From Candidatus Endomicrobiellum meruensis (GTDB lineage Bacteria; Elusimicrobiota; Endomicrobiia; Endomicrobiales; Endomicrobiaceae), in assembly GCA_031282625.1 (NCBI GenBank), contig JAITDI010000004.1, positions 1 to 56,642 of the forward strand: a stretch of DNA of 56,642 nt, read 5' to 3'. Position 1 is the stretch's first letter. The number at the start of each line of letters is the position of its first letter. Made by a program: the position numbers and the translations under genes. The notes beneath the pieces were generated by a model. It worked only from the letters and a program-made list of their open reading frames with translations. It was not told the DNA's origin and did not search any database. Positions 19,140 through 28,459 of the stretch are shown here, one piece after another.

Positions 19140-21008
19140 TTATTTATTTTTGTTATCGTCAACAACTTCGGCGTCCACTACTTTTTCGCCTTCGGCTACG
19201 GGTTGGGAGTTGCCCTGAGGTTGCCCCTGTCCAGCTGCTCCTTGTGCGTTTTGAGCTTGTGAAGATTTATATACAGCCTCAGCAAGTTTGTGAGAAGCAG
19301 TAGTCAAAGCTTCTTTTGTTGACTTAATTACCGCAATATCGCTGCCTTTTAGAGCGTCTTTAGCAGTAGTCAAAGCCTGCTCAATTGCAAGTCTTTCATC
19401 AGAAGAAACTTTATCACCATGCTCTTTTAAGCTCTTTTCAACAGAGTAAACAAGATTGTCAGCTTCATTTCTTGCTTCAATTTCTTCCTTACGTTTTGAG
19501 TCTTCAGAAGCGTACTGCTCAGCTTCTTTTACGTATTTATCTATATCGTCTTTTGAAAGTTTCGTTGATGAAGATATTTTAATTGACTGCTCTTTACCTG
19601 TCCCTTTGTCTTTTGCGGAAACGTGCAATATGCCGTTTGCGTCTATATCAAAAGTAACTTCAATCTGAGGCACGCCCCTTGGCGCAGGCGGTATGCCGTC
19701 AAGCATAAATCTACCAAGGGATAAGTTGTCTTTTGCCATAGGTCTTTCGCCCTGTAAAACGTTAATTTCTACGCTTGGCTGATTATCAGCTGCCGTTGAG
19801 AATATTTGAGAACGTTTAGCGGGAACTGTCGTATTTCTGTCTATTAACGGCGTTCTTACGCCACCCATAGTTTCAAGACCTAAAGTAAGCGGAGTTACGT
19901 CTAAAAGAAGGATATCTTTAACATCTCCTGTTAATACAGCTGCCTGAACCGCTGCTCCAAAGCATACGCATTCCATAGGATCTATCCCACGTTCTACTTT
20001 TTTACCTACGTGGTCTTCAACAAACTTTTGGACAATAGGCATTCTTGTAGGCCCGCCGACCAAAATTATCTTTGTAACAGTATCTGTAATAAGTTTTGCA
20101 TCTCTTATCGCCTGATCTATTGAAGTTTTGCATCTTTCAACGATAGGTCTTACAAGGTTTTCAAGAGTGGCTCTTGTAAGTTTAAGCGTTAAATGTTTAG
20201 GACCTGACGCATCAGCGGTGATAAACGGAAGATTTATATCGGTTTCCAAAACGTTTGAAAGTTCAATTTTTGCTTTTTCAGAAGCTTCTTTTAAACGTTG
20301 AACAGCCATTTTATCATTACGTAAATCTATGCCATTTGCTTTTTTGAAATCTTCAGCAATATAGTCTATCAAAGCATTGTCCATATCGGTTCCGCCAAGC
20401 TGTGTATCGCCTGAAGTTGAGAGAACTTCAAAAGTTCCTTCAGCGCCCATTTCCATTATGGTTACATCAAGCGTTCCTCCGCCAAGATCAAATACCAATA
20501 TCTTCTGTTCTTTGCCGACTTTGTCTATACCATAGGCAAGAGAAGCAGCTGTAGGCTCGTTGACAAGTCTTACAACTTCAAGACCTGCTATTGCGCCCGC
20601 GTCTTTTGTAGCTTGCCTCTGGTTATCGTTAAAATATGCAGGAACCGTAATAACTGCTTTAGAAATAGGTTCACCTAAATATGCTTCAGCATCTTTTTTT
20701 ATCTTTTGAAGAATGAAAGCTGAAAGTTGCTGAGGCGTAAATTCTTTTCCATTTACGTTATATTTATAATCAGTTCCCATTTTTCTCTTAAAAGCGCTAA
20801 TTGTACCTTCAGGATTTGTAACAGCCTGTCTTCTTGCAGGCTCTCCGACTAAAAGCTGACCATCCTTTGTAAACGCGACATAAGAAGGAAAAGCTTTTCC
20901 TCCAAGCGTAGTTCCCTCAGCTGAAGGAATAAGAGTAGTCTTCCCACCTTCCATAACAGCAGCCGCAGAATTTGAAGTCCCCAAATCAATACCAATAATC
21001 TTTGCCAT
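19140..21008 (-). CDS. dnaK: chaperone DnaK (Hsp70)
   Basis: 622 residues. The N-terminal ATPase is marked by [33 protein letters not shown] and [13 protein letters not shown], and the substrate-binding domain by [17 protein letters not shown]. The C-terminal tail is Gln/Gly-rich and ends in an acidic [10 protein letters not shown]-type sequence. It lies 16 bases after grpE in the hrcA-grpE-dnaK operon and is controlled by the CIRCE element upstream of hrcA. dnaJ, its usual next gene, is displaced by the broken-gene island. Confidence 0.98.
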   Translation of the reverse strand: MAKIIGIDLGTSNSAAAVMEGGKTTLIPSAEGTTLGGKAFPSYVAFTKDGQLLVGEPARRQAVTNPEGTISAFKRKMGTDYKYNVNGKEFTPQQLSAFILQKIKKDAEAYLGEPISKAVITVPAYFNDNQRQATKDAGAIAGLEVVRLVNEPTAASLAYGIDKVGKEQKILVFDLGGGTLDVTIMEMGAEGTFEVLSTSGDTQLGGTDMDNALIDYIAEDFKKANGIDLRNDKMAVQRLKEASEKAKIELSNVLETDINLPFITADASGPKHLTLKLTRATLENLVRPIVERCKTSIDQAIRDAKLITDTVTKIILVGGPTRMPIVQKFVEDHVGKKVERGIDPMECVCFGAAVQAAVLTGDVKDILLLDVTPLTLGLETMGGVRTPLIDRNTTVPAKRSQIFSTAADNQPSVEINVLQGERPMAKDNLSLGRFMLDGIPPAPRGVPQIEVTFDIDANGILHVSAKDKGTGKEQSIKISSSTKLSKDDIDKYVKEAEQYASEDSKRKEEIEARNEADNLVYSVEKSLKEHGDKVSSDERLAIEQALTTAKDALKGSDIAVIKSTKEALTTASHKLAEAVYKSSQAQNAQGAAGQGQPQGNSQPVAEGEKVVDAEVVDDNKNK

Positions 21009-21024
21009 ATAATTCCCCCTATAG

Positions 21025-21603
21025 TTATTTTTCTTTTTTATTTTCAGATTTCTTGTCGTTTTTAGCGACTTTAACTTTGGCAGTCCTTATCAACTTGGTG
21101 TTCATTTTGTAACCCTTCTGATATACTTCCAAAACTTTCCCGTCTTCTTCATCGCTTTCAACATAATCCAAAGCTTCGCACATATTTGGATCAAACTTTT
21201 CGCATTGTATCTCTTCAACGCCTTCTTCTTTAAGCATCTTCGCAAACTCTTTGCTTATCATGTCAAGACCAACAATTATGCTTTCTATATTGTTTTCTGC
21301 TTTGGCGCTTTTTAGGGCATGCTGCAAAACGTCGTCAATTGCTATTTGTTTTATAAGGATTTTTTCTTTTCCCCAATCTAAGTAATCCTTTTTTTCTTTT
21401 TCTGAACGTCTCCTGAAGTTATCAAAATCGGCTTTAAGTCTTACAAGCTGATCGTAATAATCTTGAGCTAAAGCTTTCTGTTCATCAACAGATTGTTTTA
21501 AAATTTCAAGCTCGGCGACTTTCTCATCTCTTGCATCGTCACTGTATTCGCAACTGTTTTGTTCCTGTTTTTGCTCATTAGTAGTTTCTTTATCGTTTTC
21601 CAA
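21025..21603 (-). CDS. grpE: nucleotide exchange factor GrpE
   Basis: 192 residues. A long N-terminal helical region is followed by [20 protein letters not shown] and the C-terminal beta domain ([19 protein letters not shown] ... [20 protein letters not shown]). GrpE releases ADP from DnaK. Both tails are rich in Lys/Glu. It sits between hrcA and dnaK with short gaps. Confidence 0.96.
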   Translation of the reverse strand: MENDKETTNEQKQEQNSCEYSDDARDEKVAELEILKQSVDEQKALAQDYYDQLVRLKADFDNFRRRSEKEKKDYLDWGKEKILIKQIAIDDVLQHALKSAKAENNIESIIVGLDMISKEFAKMLKEEGVEEIQCEKFDPNMCEALDYVESDEEDGKVLEVYQKGYKMNTKLIRTAKVKVAKNDKKSENKKEK

Positions 21604-21622
21604 ATTGCCCCTCCCATATAGC

Positions 21623-22663
21623 TTACTTTTCCATATCTTTAAAAAATTTGTTTAACATCTCAGAAACTCTGCTTACAAGAGACATCATTTTCTTGTATTC
21701 CATTCGTTTGGGTCCTATAATTCCCAAAACGCCTACAGCTCTATCGCCATTTTTATATACTGTAGTTACAACACTTAAATCTTTAAGTTCTGCAATGGCG
21801 TTTTCTGAGCCTATTTTAACATTGATTCCGCTACCAGTAAAATTTTTGCTTATTACTTCTATAAACTTTTCTTTATTTTCATTAAATTTTATCAGCGACT
21901 TTACTGGTTCAAAATCATTGAAGTCAGGTATTGAGACTACGTTAGACGTTCCGTCTATATAGATGTCATTCTCTATATTGTAGAAAACATCGCTTATCTT
22001 TTCAGCCACTTTTAAAATTTCTTCTTTCTGTTGTTTAAAATCTTTAATTTCAGATACTATCCTTTTATTTGCCTGAGCTATAGAAACGCCTCTTAATTTA
22101 TCGTTTAAAAAATTTCTAAGTTTTGCTATTTTTAATTGAGAAAGAAAAGCTTCTATTTTTTTATGCTTGATTACTCCGCTTTGAGTAAGCAATACTATAA
22201 GCAACTCACTGTTTGAAATTTGTACAAGCTCAATATTTTTTATTTCATCATATTGGGTTTGCGGCGCCATTACAAAACCAGCATATTGGGAAAGTCCTGA
22301 CAAAATACGCGAAGTTTCCGAAAGAAGAGATTCTATTTCTTCGTGTTTTTGCTCATATTCTTTTCTTATTCTTTCTTCTTCTCCTATGGCAAAGCTTTGA
22401 AGTTTCAACAGATTATCTACGTAAGATCTGTATCCCTTGTCGGTAGGTATTCTTCCAGCTGAAGTATGAGGATGCGTTAAAAATCCTTCTTCTTCAAGTT
22501 CAGCCATAACATTTCTGACTGCCGCTGGGGAAAGAGAAACATTATACTTATCTATAAGTACTTTCGAGCCCACAGGCTTGCCTGTCTTTATATAGTGATG
22601 TATAACTGCGCTTAATATCTTTGTTTTTCTTTCTTTTAAGACTTCGAGCGATATTTGACGCAT
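21623..22663 (-). CDS. hrcA: heat-inducible transcription repressor HrcA
   Basis: 346 residues. The N-terminal winged helix (LKERKTKILSAVIHHYIKTG, NVSLSPAAVRNVMAELEEEG, HTSAGRIPTDKGYRSYVD) binds CIRCE. The C-terminal domain ends with LGIIGPKRMEYKKMMSLVSR, typical of the family. HrcA represses its own operon and needs chaperone activity to stay active. A CIRCE-like operator is present 40 bases upstream, so autoregulation is directly supported. Confidence 0.97.
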   Translation of the reverse strand: MRQISLEVLKERKTKILSAVIHHYIKTGKPVGSKVLIDKYNVSLSPAAVRNVMAELEEEGFLTHPHTSAGRIPTDKGYRSYVDNLLKLQSFAIGEEERIRKEYEQKHEEIESLLSETSRILSGLSQYAGFVMAPQTQYDEIKNIELVQISNSELLIVLLTQSGVIKHKKIEAFLSQLKIAKLRNFLNDKLRGVSIAQANKRIVSEIKDFKQQKEEILKVAEKISDVFYNIENDIYIDGTSNVVSIPDFNDFEPVKSLIKFNENKEKFIEVISKNFTGSGINVKIGSENAIAELKDLSVVTTVYKNGDRAVGVLGIIGPKRMEYKKMMSLVSRVSEMLNKFFKDMEK

Positions 22664-22702
22664 TTATTAACCCCTTTTCGTATTTTTAGCAGCTTCCCAT
22701 TT

Positions 22703-22729
22703 TTAGCGCTCATATTCACACAGTGCTAA
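22703..22729. promoter_or_regulatory. CIRCE operator (HrcA site)
   Basis: TTAGCGCTC, nine bases, CAGTGCTAA. The consensus is TTAGCACTC-N9-GAGTGCTAA, so each arm has one mismatch. It lies immediately downstream of the -10 box of the hrcA promoter, overlapping the expected transcription start, where bound HrcA would block initiation. Confidence 0.9.
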
Positions 22730-22730
22730 C

Positions 22731-22759
22731 ATTGTAGCGTTAAATTTAACTTATGTCAA
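22731..22759 (-). promoter_or_regulatory. sigma-70 promoter of hrcA-grpE-dnaK
   Basis: On the minus strand: TTGACA (22759-22754), 17 bases, TACAAT (22736-22731). This is a near-perfect housekeeping promoter directly abutting the CIRCE element, consistent with HrcA-type rather than sigma-32 control of the heat-shock operon. Confidence 0.88.
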
Positions 22760-22799
22760 GAGGTTATAGAGCATTAGAATACAAAGTTTAGAAATTTTG

Positions 22800-22805
22800 T
22801 ATAAT
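22800..22805 (+). promoter_or_regulatory. -10 box of the DUF192 gene, near-leaderless
   Basis: TATAAT within TTTTGTATAAT. A start seven bases on would fall at about 22812, one base before the ATG at 22813. No Shine-Dalgarno is seen, so the transcript may be leaderless. The -35 is poor. Confidence 0.5.
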
Positions 22806-22812
22806 TAACATT

Positions 22813-23331
22813 ATGAAAATAGAAAAATATATTTTTATGTTGTTAGTTGTTGCCATTTTGGTGAAAACGCCTTTTGGCATAAATTCTTATGCTAAAACAT
22901 ATAATAGCTATATTTCTTTGCCTAGCACGCTTGTTAATAAACCAAATATAGATGAATATGCTGATGGCAGCGCATTAAATGTAGAGATAAACGGTCAAAT
23001 ATTGAAATTGGTTGTTGCAAAAGAACGCAATACAATAATAAAAGGGCTTTCTGGGAGAAATAAAATACCTTTTGACGGCATGATATTTTTCTTTGGTAAA
23101 GCACGAAAAGTGTCTTTTTGGATGAAAGATATGAAATTTTCATTAGATATTGTATGGGTAAAAAATAATGTGATTGTCGGCATTACTGAAAATATAAAAC
23201 CAGAACCAGGAGTTCCAGAAGAAAGATTAAAAACATACCCTCCGCCTACGAAAATAGACACAGTTATAGAATTAAGTGCGGGAAGAGCAAAACAATTGAA
23301 TATTAAAGAAGGTAATATATTAATATTGTAG
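22813..23331 (+). CDS. exported DUF192 protein
   Basis: 172 residues. A signal peptide (hydrophobic stretch MLLVVAILVKTPFGINSYA) is followed by a DUF192 domain: VVAKERNTIIKGLSGRNKIP, GMIFFFGKARKVSFWMKDM, SLDIVWVKNNVIVGITENI and ELSAGRAKQLNIKEGNIL. DUF192 proteins are small periplasmic or secreted beta proteins without a firm function. It is divergent from hrcA and followed within a few bases by the YqeY gene. Confidence 0.88.
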   Translation: MKIEKYIFMLLVVAILVKTPFGINSYAKTYNSYISLPSTLVNKPNIDEYADGSALNVEINGQILKLVVAKERNTIIKGLSGRNKIPFDGMIFFFGKARKVSFWMKDMKFSLDIVWVKNNVIVGITENIKPEPGVPEERLKTYPPPTKIDTVIELSAGRAKQLNIKEGNILIL

Positions 23332-23344
23332 TATGGAGATTAAT

Positions 23345-23791
23345 ATGATAGAAACGGAAATGATAAAAAGATTAAAATCAGATTTGACAGCTTACATGAA
23401 AGCGCAGGATATGAATAAATTAAATGTTGTAAGAAGCATTCTTAACGAAATAAATATGCGAAATATGAAAAATATCAAGATAACCGACGAAGAAGTGTTA
23501 AAGGTGTTACGAAGCGAAATAAAAAAACGTAAAGAGTCTATAGAAAGTTTTGAAAAAGGTGGAAGACAAGATCTTGTTGAAAAAGAGCAAAACGAAGTAA
23601 AAGTTATAGAACAATATTTGCCAACAGAAATGTCCGATGAAGAATTATTCAATAAAGTTAAGGCAGTTGCAGATAAATCTGAAGATAAAAGTTTTGGTGT
23701 AGTTATGAAAGCCGCTGTAGTGGCAGTAAATGGAGCTGCTGATGGAAAGCGTATTTCAGCTGCCGTAAAAAAAGCATTAGAAAATAAATAA
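23345..23791 (+). CDS. GatB/YqeY domain protein
   Basis: 148 residues. YqeY proteins match the tRNA-binding tail domain of GatB and are thought to affect amidotransferase or tRNA function. Seen are LKSDLTAYMKAQDMNKLNVV, EVLKVLRSEIKKRKESIESF, QNEVKVIEQYLPTEMSDEEL and GVVMKAAVVAVNGAADGKRI. I prefer the ATG at 23345, preceded by GGAG at the right distance, to the one at 23333. It follows the DUF192 gene closely and is probably co-transcribed. Confidence 0.88.
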   Translation: MIETEMIKRLKSDLTAYMKAQDMNKLNVVRSILNEINMRNMKNIKITDEEVLKVLRSEIKKRKESIESFEKGGRQDLVEKEQNEVKVIEQYLPTEMSDEELFNKVKAVADKSEDKSFGVVMKAAVVAVNGAADGKRISAAVKKALENK

Positions 23792-23904
23792 TAGAAATGA
23801 TGTAACGATTTTTTTATTGTTTAATTTCAACACTTTTTTAAAGATATGAGATGGACAAATGAAAGAGTAATAACAAGTTTTATAAGATGAGATGCTACAA
23901 AGGT

Positions 23905-23933
23905 TTGATATTTGAGCGAACTTTTAGTATAAT
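23905..23933 (+). promoter_or_regulatory. promoter of tRNA-Ala
   Basis: TTGATA, 17 bases, TATAAT. The expected start is about 23940, some 19 bases before the tRNA. The spacing and hexamers are close to consensus. Confidence 0.75.
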
Positions 23934-23958
23934 TATAGACGGAGTTTATGATTTTGAT

Positions 23959-24031
<73 letters not shown>

Positions 24032-24056
24032 CTTAAAGTTTTATATGTTAGACTTA

Positions 24057-24424
24057 TCATGAAAGAAATTTAATCAATGAATATCCAAGCAAAAATCCTA
24101 GCAAAGAAATTACAAGTGAAGATATAACAATCCTTCAAAAAAGTGATTACTTCTTAGCAGACTAAAAAATTCTAAAGAGGAAGAAGAGAACGTAGTAAAG
24201 CTGCCTAAAAAGCCAATCGTTAAGAAATGTCGGACTTTATAATTTTGCGTAAAATTTTGGAATAACCCGTCGCATACACCCATAAGAAAACAACCAAAAA
24301 AATTTATGATTATTATCGTTAGCGGAATTCCAAATTTCGCAATAGGAAACCATTCTGAAATTAAGAATCTTGTCACCGCACCAATCGCTCCGCCGAAAAA
24401 GACTGCAATTATTGAAGATAGCAT
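24057..24424 (-). pseudogene. crcB: fluoride channel CrcB, frameshifted in the last membrane helix
   Basis: From the ATG at 24424 the frame encodes three CrcB (Fluc) helices: FFGGAIGAVTRFLIS, LTIIIINFFGCFLMGV and LTIGFLGSFTTFSSSSLEFF. Those hold the Gly/Asn and FTTFS fluoride-path motifs. The frame ends early at 24110 after FFEGLLYLHL. A one-base shift near 24125 instead gives ISSLVISLLGFLLGYSLIKF and a stop at 24057, a proper fourth helix. So a single base appears lost. The gene is probably dead, or slippage at a nearby T6 tract could give some full product. The upstream extension to 24487 is not needed. Confidence 0.78.
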
Positions 24425-24551
24425 AAAATCTCTATTTTTTAAAAAATAATTATCATGGAGCATAAAATTATAACAAAAAAACAGCAAGAGTTTAGTTTTA
24501 CGCTAAACTTTTTCATGCTATGCAATGAGTAAATGGAAGATAAATTGTTGT

Positions 24552-26537
24552 TTATAATAAATCAGAAGGCATTATTTCTACACCGACAAATGTTCCTGAA
24601 GATTGTTTAAAACTTTCTAAAAATTTTACAAGATGCAATATTTTTTTTCTCTCGCCTTTGATAATGATGTGTCGTCTATAGGTATTATTTAGTTTGGCAA
24701 TATAAGCTGGAACAGGACCCAAAAGTTTTAGTCCTAAATCATAACTGTCGTTTAAGCCTTTTAGAAAAGTAAAAAGATTTCCAGAATCTTCGTCAACTTT
24801 TTGTTCGTTTTTATTTCTTACGACTATTTTTGCAACATCACAATACGGAGGATAAAACATTTTTTTTCTTTGCTCTATCTCTATGTTGTAAAAACTTACA
24901 AAGTCATGGTTTTTAGCGTGTTCTATTGCATAATGCGTGGGATTATTGGTCTGAACTATAACACTGCCTTTAATGTTTCCCCTACCGCTGCGTCCTGCAA
25001 CTTGAGTTATAAGCTGAAAAGTTCTTTCTACAGATTTAAACCCGGGAAGATATAAAGATGTATCGGCATCTATAACGCATACTAAACTTACTCTAGGAAA
25101 ATCAAAACCTTTTGCTATCATTTGAGTACCAAGTAATATATCGTATTCTTCATTTTTTACGCCACTATAAGCGTTTGCGTATATTTCTTTGGTAGAAGCT
25201 GTATCGCCGTCTAACCTAAATATTTTTGCATTCTTAAAAAGTCTTTTTAACTCATCTTCAACTTTTTGTGTTCCTGTTCCAAAAACAGTAACTTCTCCAC
25301 CTTTGCAAACAGAACACGTTAGCGGCAAATGTTTTGTTTCTCCGCAATAGTGGCACTTCACTAAATCTGGATTTCTATGAAAAACCATAGATATAGAGCA
25401 TTTAGGGCATTGGTAAACAGTACTGCATTTTTTGCACATAATTGCTGGAGAATACCCTCTGCGGTTTAAAAAAACTATTATCTGCTCTTTACGAGCTAAA
25501 GCTTTTGATATTGAGTCAACAGTTTCAGGAAGTAGCAAACTTGTTTTAAAAAGTCTTTCTTTAAGCGAAATAATTTTTACTTCAGGCAATTCTTTTTTAT
25601 CAACACGCTCGCTTAGTTCTATTAAACAGATTTTATTTTCTTGCGCATCTCTATAGGTTTCAAGGCTTGGCGTAGCTGATCCAAAAATAACAACGGCATT
25701 ATGGTATTTTCCCCTCCACTTTGCAATTTCTCTTGCATCATAAGAAGGTTTTTGCTCTTGTTTATATGTATGTTCATGCTCTTCGTCAATAATGATAACG
25801 CCCAATTTTTTGAATGGAGCAAAAATTGCAGATCTTGCTCCCAGCATTATTTTTATTTCGCCTGCTTTTGCTTTATGAAATAATTTATATTTTTCAACAT
25901 TTGTAATCCCACTATGCCAAACGCCTATTTTAGAGCCAAACCTTCTTGTCATTATATCCACAAACTGAGGCGTAAGTGAAATTTCAGGAATGAGCATTAT
26001 TGCATTTTTATCCTGATTTAAGGCATGCTCTATAGCATTTATATATACTTCAGTTTTACCAGAAGCTGTAACGCCATGCACAAGAAAAACGCTGTAAGAA
26101 TTTTTATCCAAATTTGCATTTATTGCTGAAACAGCGTTTCTTTGCTGAACATTTAAGACATGTCTTTTATATGAGAGTTCAAAAACATTTTTTGTCTTTT
26201 TAGAAATTTTTTTAGGGGATTGCATGGAAACAGGTATTATAGAAGAATAAGCTTCTCCCAAAGAACATATATAATTTTTTGATATGTAGTCTGCAAGTTC
26301 TATTGTTTCGCTGTTAATTAAAACTCCATCATCTCTAACTTCTATAACCTGCTTTAACTTTAAAGATGAATCTTCTTCAATATACAAACACGCAACAACA
26401 TAACCTATTAAAATTCTTTTACCAAACGGGATTTTAACTCTTTTACCGACAATACTTTCAGGATTTACGCCTTCTGGGGGCAGGTAATGGAAAGTTTTGT
26501 TTAAAGGTACTGGAACAGCTACGTCTAAAACTATCAT
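24552..26537 (-). CDS. priA: primosomal helicase PriA
   Basis: 661 residues. An N-terminal DNA-binding domain (MIVLDVAVPVPLNKTFHYL) is followed by a superfamily 2 helicase: Walker A GVTASGKTEVYI, DEEH in IIDEEHEHTYKQEQ, GSATPSLETYRDA. Eight cysteines lie in the zinc region (CKKCSTVYQCPKC, CHYCG, CSVCKGG). Then come GTQMIAKGFDFP and VAGRSGRG. PriA restarts stalled replication forks. It overlaps the glycosylase gene by four bases (ATGA). Confidence 0.97.
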   Translation of the reverse strand: MIVLDVAVPVPLNKTFHYLPPEGVNPESIVGKRVKIPFGKRILIGYVVACLYIEEDSSLKLKQVIEVRDDGVLINSETIELADYISKNYICSLGEAYSSIIPVSMQSPKKISKKTKNVFELSYKRHVLNVQQRNAVSAINANLDKNSYSVFLVHGVTASGKTEVYINAIEHALNQDKNAIMLIPEISLTPQFVDIMTRRFGSKIGVWHSGITNVEKYKLFHKAKAGEIKIMLGARSAIFAPFKKLGVIIIDEEHEHTYKQEQKPSYDAREIAKWRGKYHNAVVIFGSATPSLETYRDAQENKICLIELSERVDKKELPEVKIISLKERLFKTSLLLPETVDSISKALARKEQIIVFLNRRGYSPAIMCKKCSTVYQCPKCSISMVFHRNPDLVKCHYCGETKHLPLTCSVCKGGEVTVFGTGTQKVEDELKRLFKNAKIFRLDGDTASTKEIYANAYSGVKNEEYDILLGTQMIAKGFDFPRVSLVCVIDADTSLYLPGFKSVERTFQLITQVAGRSGRGNIKGSVIVQTNNPTHYAIEHAKNHDFVSFYNIEIEQRKKMFYPPYCDVAKIVVRNKNEQKVDEDSGNLFTFLKGLNDSYDLGLKLLGPVPAYIAKLNNTYRRHIIIKGERKKILHLVKFLESFKQSSGTFVGVEIMPSDLL

Positions 26538-27295
26538 ATCTTCCCTGTATCCAAATAATGCATTACTATTTTCATATCATCCCAGACAAATTTTTTCAAA
26601 CTCGGGTTTCTGAGTAAAGCCGCAGGGTGATATGTAGGCATAAGCTTTATGTCTTTATATTCTTTTACAATACCTCTAATTTTACTTATAGACTCTTCGC
26701 TATACAACAGACATTTTGCTGAAGATGCTCCTAAAGCTACAATAATTTTAGGTTTGATAATCTCTATTTGCTCATCTAAATAATGTTTGCAAGTTTCCAT
26801 CTCAAGTGGAGTAGGAGGTCTGTCGTTAGATCTCTTCTCAGGATTTGTAGAGTCTATCATAGGATGGCATTTAACAATATTTGTTATGTAAATATTTTCT
26901 CTTGTATAACCCATCGCTTCAATAATTTTCGTCAAAAGCTGTCCCGCTTTACCAACAAAAGGCTCGCCTTTGTGATCTTCGTCAAAACCTGGACCTTCAC
27001 CGACAAACATTAAGTCTGCTGTCGGAGAACCTACGCCGATAACGGCATTTAATCTATTGTTTCCCAAAAAACATTCCTTACAAGAATCTATTGTCCTTCT
27101 TAAAGTTTCAATCTTTTCTTTAGGGCTCAAGACACTTTTAGATTGTTTTTTTGGGGAAAGTGTTTTTACAGATTCTTCTGTTGAAATTATCTTATCAATA
27201 GGCATTTTAGCAATTTCAGTTTCTCCCCAATTTAAATATTCCTCAAGCGTTCTTTTTGAAAGATTTAATATTTTCAAATATTCTGGCTGTTTCAT
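26534..27295 (-). CDS. type 4 (Fe-S) uracil-DNA glycosylase
   Basis: 253 residues. It removes uracil from DNA. Motif A is GEGPGFDEDHKGEPFVG and the late motif is YHPAALLRNPSLKKFV. Cysteines in CKEC, VKCHP and ETCKHYL fit the 4Fe-4S cluster of family 4. The first ~60 residues are a Lys/Ser-rich lead-in of unknown role. Its start overlaps the end of coaB by 53 bases in another frame, which is long but consistent with the tight operon; a later start is possible. Confidence 0.9.
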   Translation of the reverse strand: MKQPEYLKILNLSKRTLEEYLNWGETEIAKMPIDKIISTEESVKTLSPKKQSKSVLSPKEKIETLRRTIDSCKECFLGNNRLNAVIGVGSPTADLMFVGEGPGFDEDHKGEPFVGKAGQLLTKIIEAMGYTRENIYITNIVKCHPMIDSTNPEKRSNDRPPTPLEMETCKHYLDEQIEIIKPKIIVALGASSAKCLLYSEESISKIRGIVKEYKDIKLMPTYHPAALLRNPSLKKFVWDDMKIVMHYLDTGKI

Positions 27296-27896
27296 CTATA
27301 ATTTTTCCCGCTATAAATTTCTTGCTTCTATTTTCTATTTTTATAATACTATCAGAACTTATCAAATGAACAGTAGTCTTATCATAGCCAAAAGAATCTC
27401 TCCCATTAGCAACAATTAAATCTAATTTTTTGCTTTTCAATTTAAGTTTGGCATTCGCAAGAAGGTTTTGAGTTTCAAGAGCAAAACCAACAACAACTTG
27501 ATCAGATTTATTTTTTCCGCAATATTTTACAATATCCGGATTCTTTTTAAGTTCTAGTAACATTGATTTGCCAGATTTTTTTATTTTATGTTTTTGAAAT
27601 TTAGCAGGTCTATAATCTGCAACTGCAGCCACACTTATAATAATGTCGGCTGTCTCTAAATTGAATTTAGACGCTTTAAACATCTCAAGGGCAGTCGTTA
27701 CTTTTACAAGCTCTACTCTTTTAGGATATTTTTTAACTTTGCCCGAAATAAAAATAACTTTATATCCATTTTTTACGGCATAGTCAGCTAAAGCTAAACC
27801 CATTTTCCCAGACGATTCGTTGCTTATATATCTTACAGGGTCTATATATTCTTTGGTTGGACCTGATAGAATTAAAAACGTAAGTTTTTTAGACAT
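27243..27896 (-). CDS. coaB: phosphopantothenate-cysteine ligase (CoaB)
   Basis: 217 residues, corresponding to the C-terminal half of bifunctional CoaBC. Seen are LSGPTKEYIDPVRYISNESS, GKMGLALADYAVKNGYKVIF, VAAVADYRPAKFQKHKIKK, LKKNPDIV and GFALETQN. It joins cysteine to 4'-phosphopantothenate in CoA synthesis. The ATG overlaps the preceding coaC stop by one base (TAATG), so the two halves are made as separate, probably coupled, polypeptides. Confidence 0.92.
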   Translation of the reverse strand: MSKKLTFLILSGPTKEYIDPVRYISNESSGKMGLALADYAVKNGYKVIFISGKVKKYPKRVELVKVTTALEMFKASKFNLETADIIISVAAVADYRPAKFQKHKIKKSGKSMLLELKKNPDIVKYCGKNKSDQVVVGFALETQNLLANAKLKLKSKKLDLIVANGRDSFGYDKTTVHLISSDSIIKIENRSKKFIAGKIIDETARIFENIKSFKKNA

Positions 27897-28441
27897 TATA
27901 AGAACAGACCTTCAACTGCGGAAAGTATTGACTCTACAGAAGCAAGCCTCCCGTCGCCACAATCGCCACACGCAAGCTCGCCTTTTTCAGGTATAACAAA
28001 CTTATAACCATAACTTTTCAAAGTCTCAATATTGTTTTGCGTGGCTTTGTGGTTTAACATGCTGGAATTCATAGCAGGGCATATCAAAATTTTTGCTTCA
28101 GAAGCGAGCACCGTACACGTAAGCAAATCATCAGCTCTTCCGCAAGCAAATCTTGCAATAATATCAGCGGTAGCTGGAGCAACAACTATAATGTCGGCTT
28201 TTTTTGCCAAAGATATATGATTTATTTCCCAACTATAAGGAATATCAAACATTCCAGAGTAAACTTTATTTTTTGAAAGGGTCTGCAGCGTAAGCGAAGT
28301 TATAAACTTCGACCCACCATTTGTGAGGATACACTCTACCTTTGCGCCAAGTTTAACAAGTCCCCTTATAATATCACAGCTTTTATACGCCGCAATACCT
28401 CCGCAAACACCTAAAACAATATTTTTATTTTTCAAGGACAT
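27896..28441 (-). CDS. coaC: phosphopantothenoylcysteine decarboxylase (CoaC)
   Basis: 181 residues, a flavoprotein of the HFCD family. Seen are LGVCGGIAAYKSCDIIRGL, the catalytic His in INHISLAKKADIIVVAPATA, PAMNSSML and the Cys in GELACGDCGDGRL that protonates the enethiol. It decarboxylates phosphopantothenoylcysteine. In most bacteria it is fused to CoaB; here the fusion is split. Confidence 0.92.
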   Translation of the reverse strand: MSLKNKNIVLGVCGGIAAYKSCDIIRGLVKLGAKVECILTNGGSKFITSLTLQTLSKNKVYSGMFDIPYSWEINHISLAKKADIIVVAPATADIIARFACGRADDLLTCTVLASEAKILICPAMNSSMLNHKATQNNIETLKSYGYKFVIPEKGELACGDCGDGRLASVESILSAVEGLFL

Positions 28442-28459
28442 TTTTTACCTTAAAAATTT

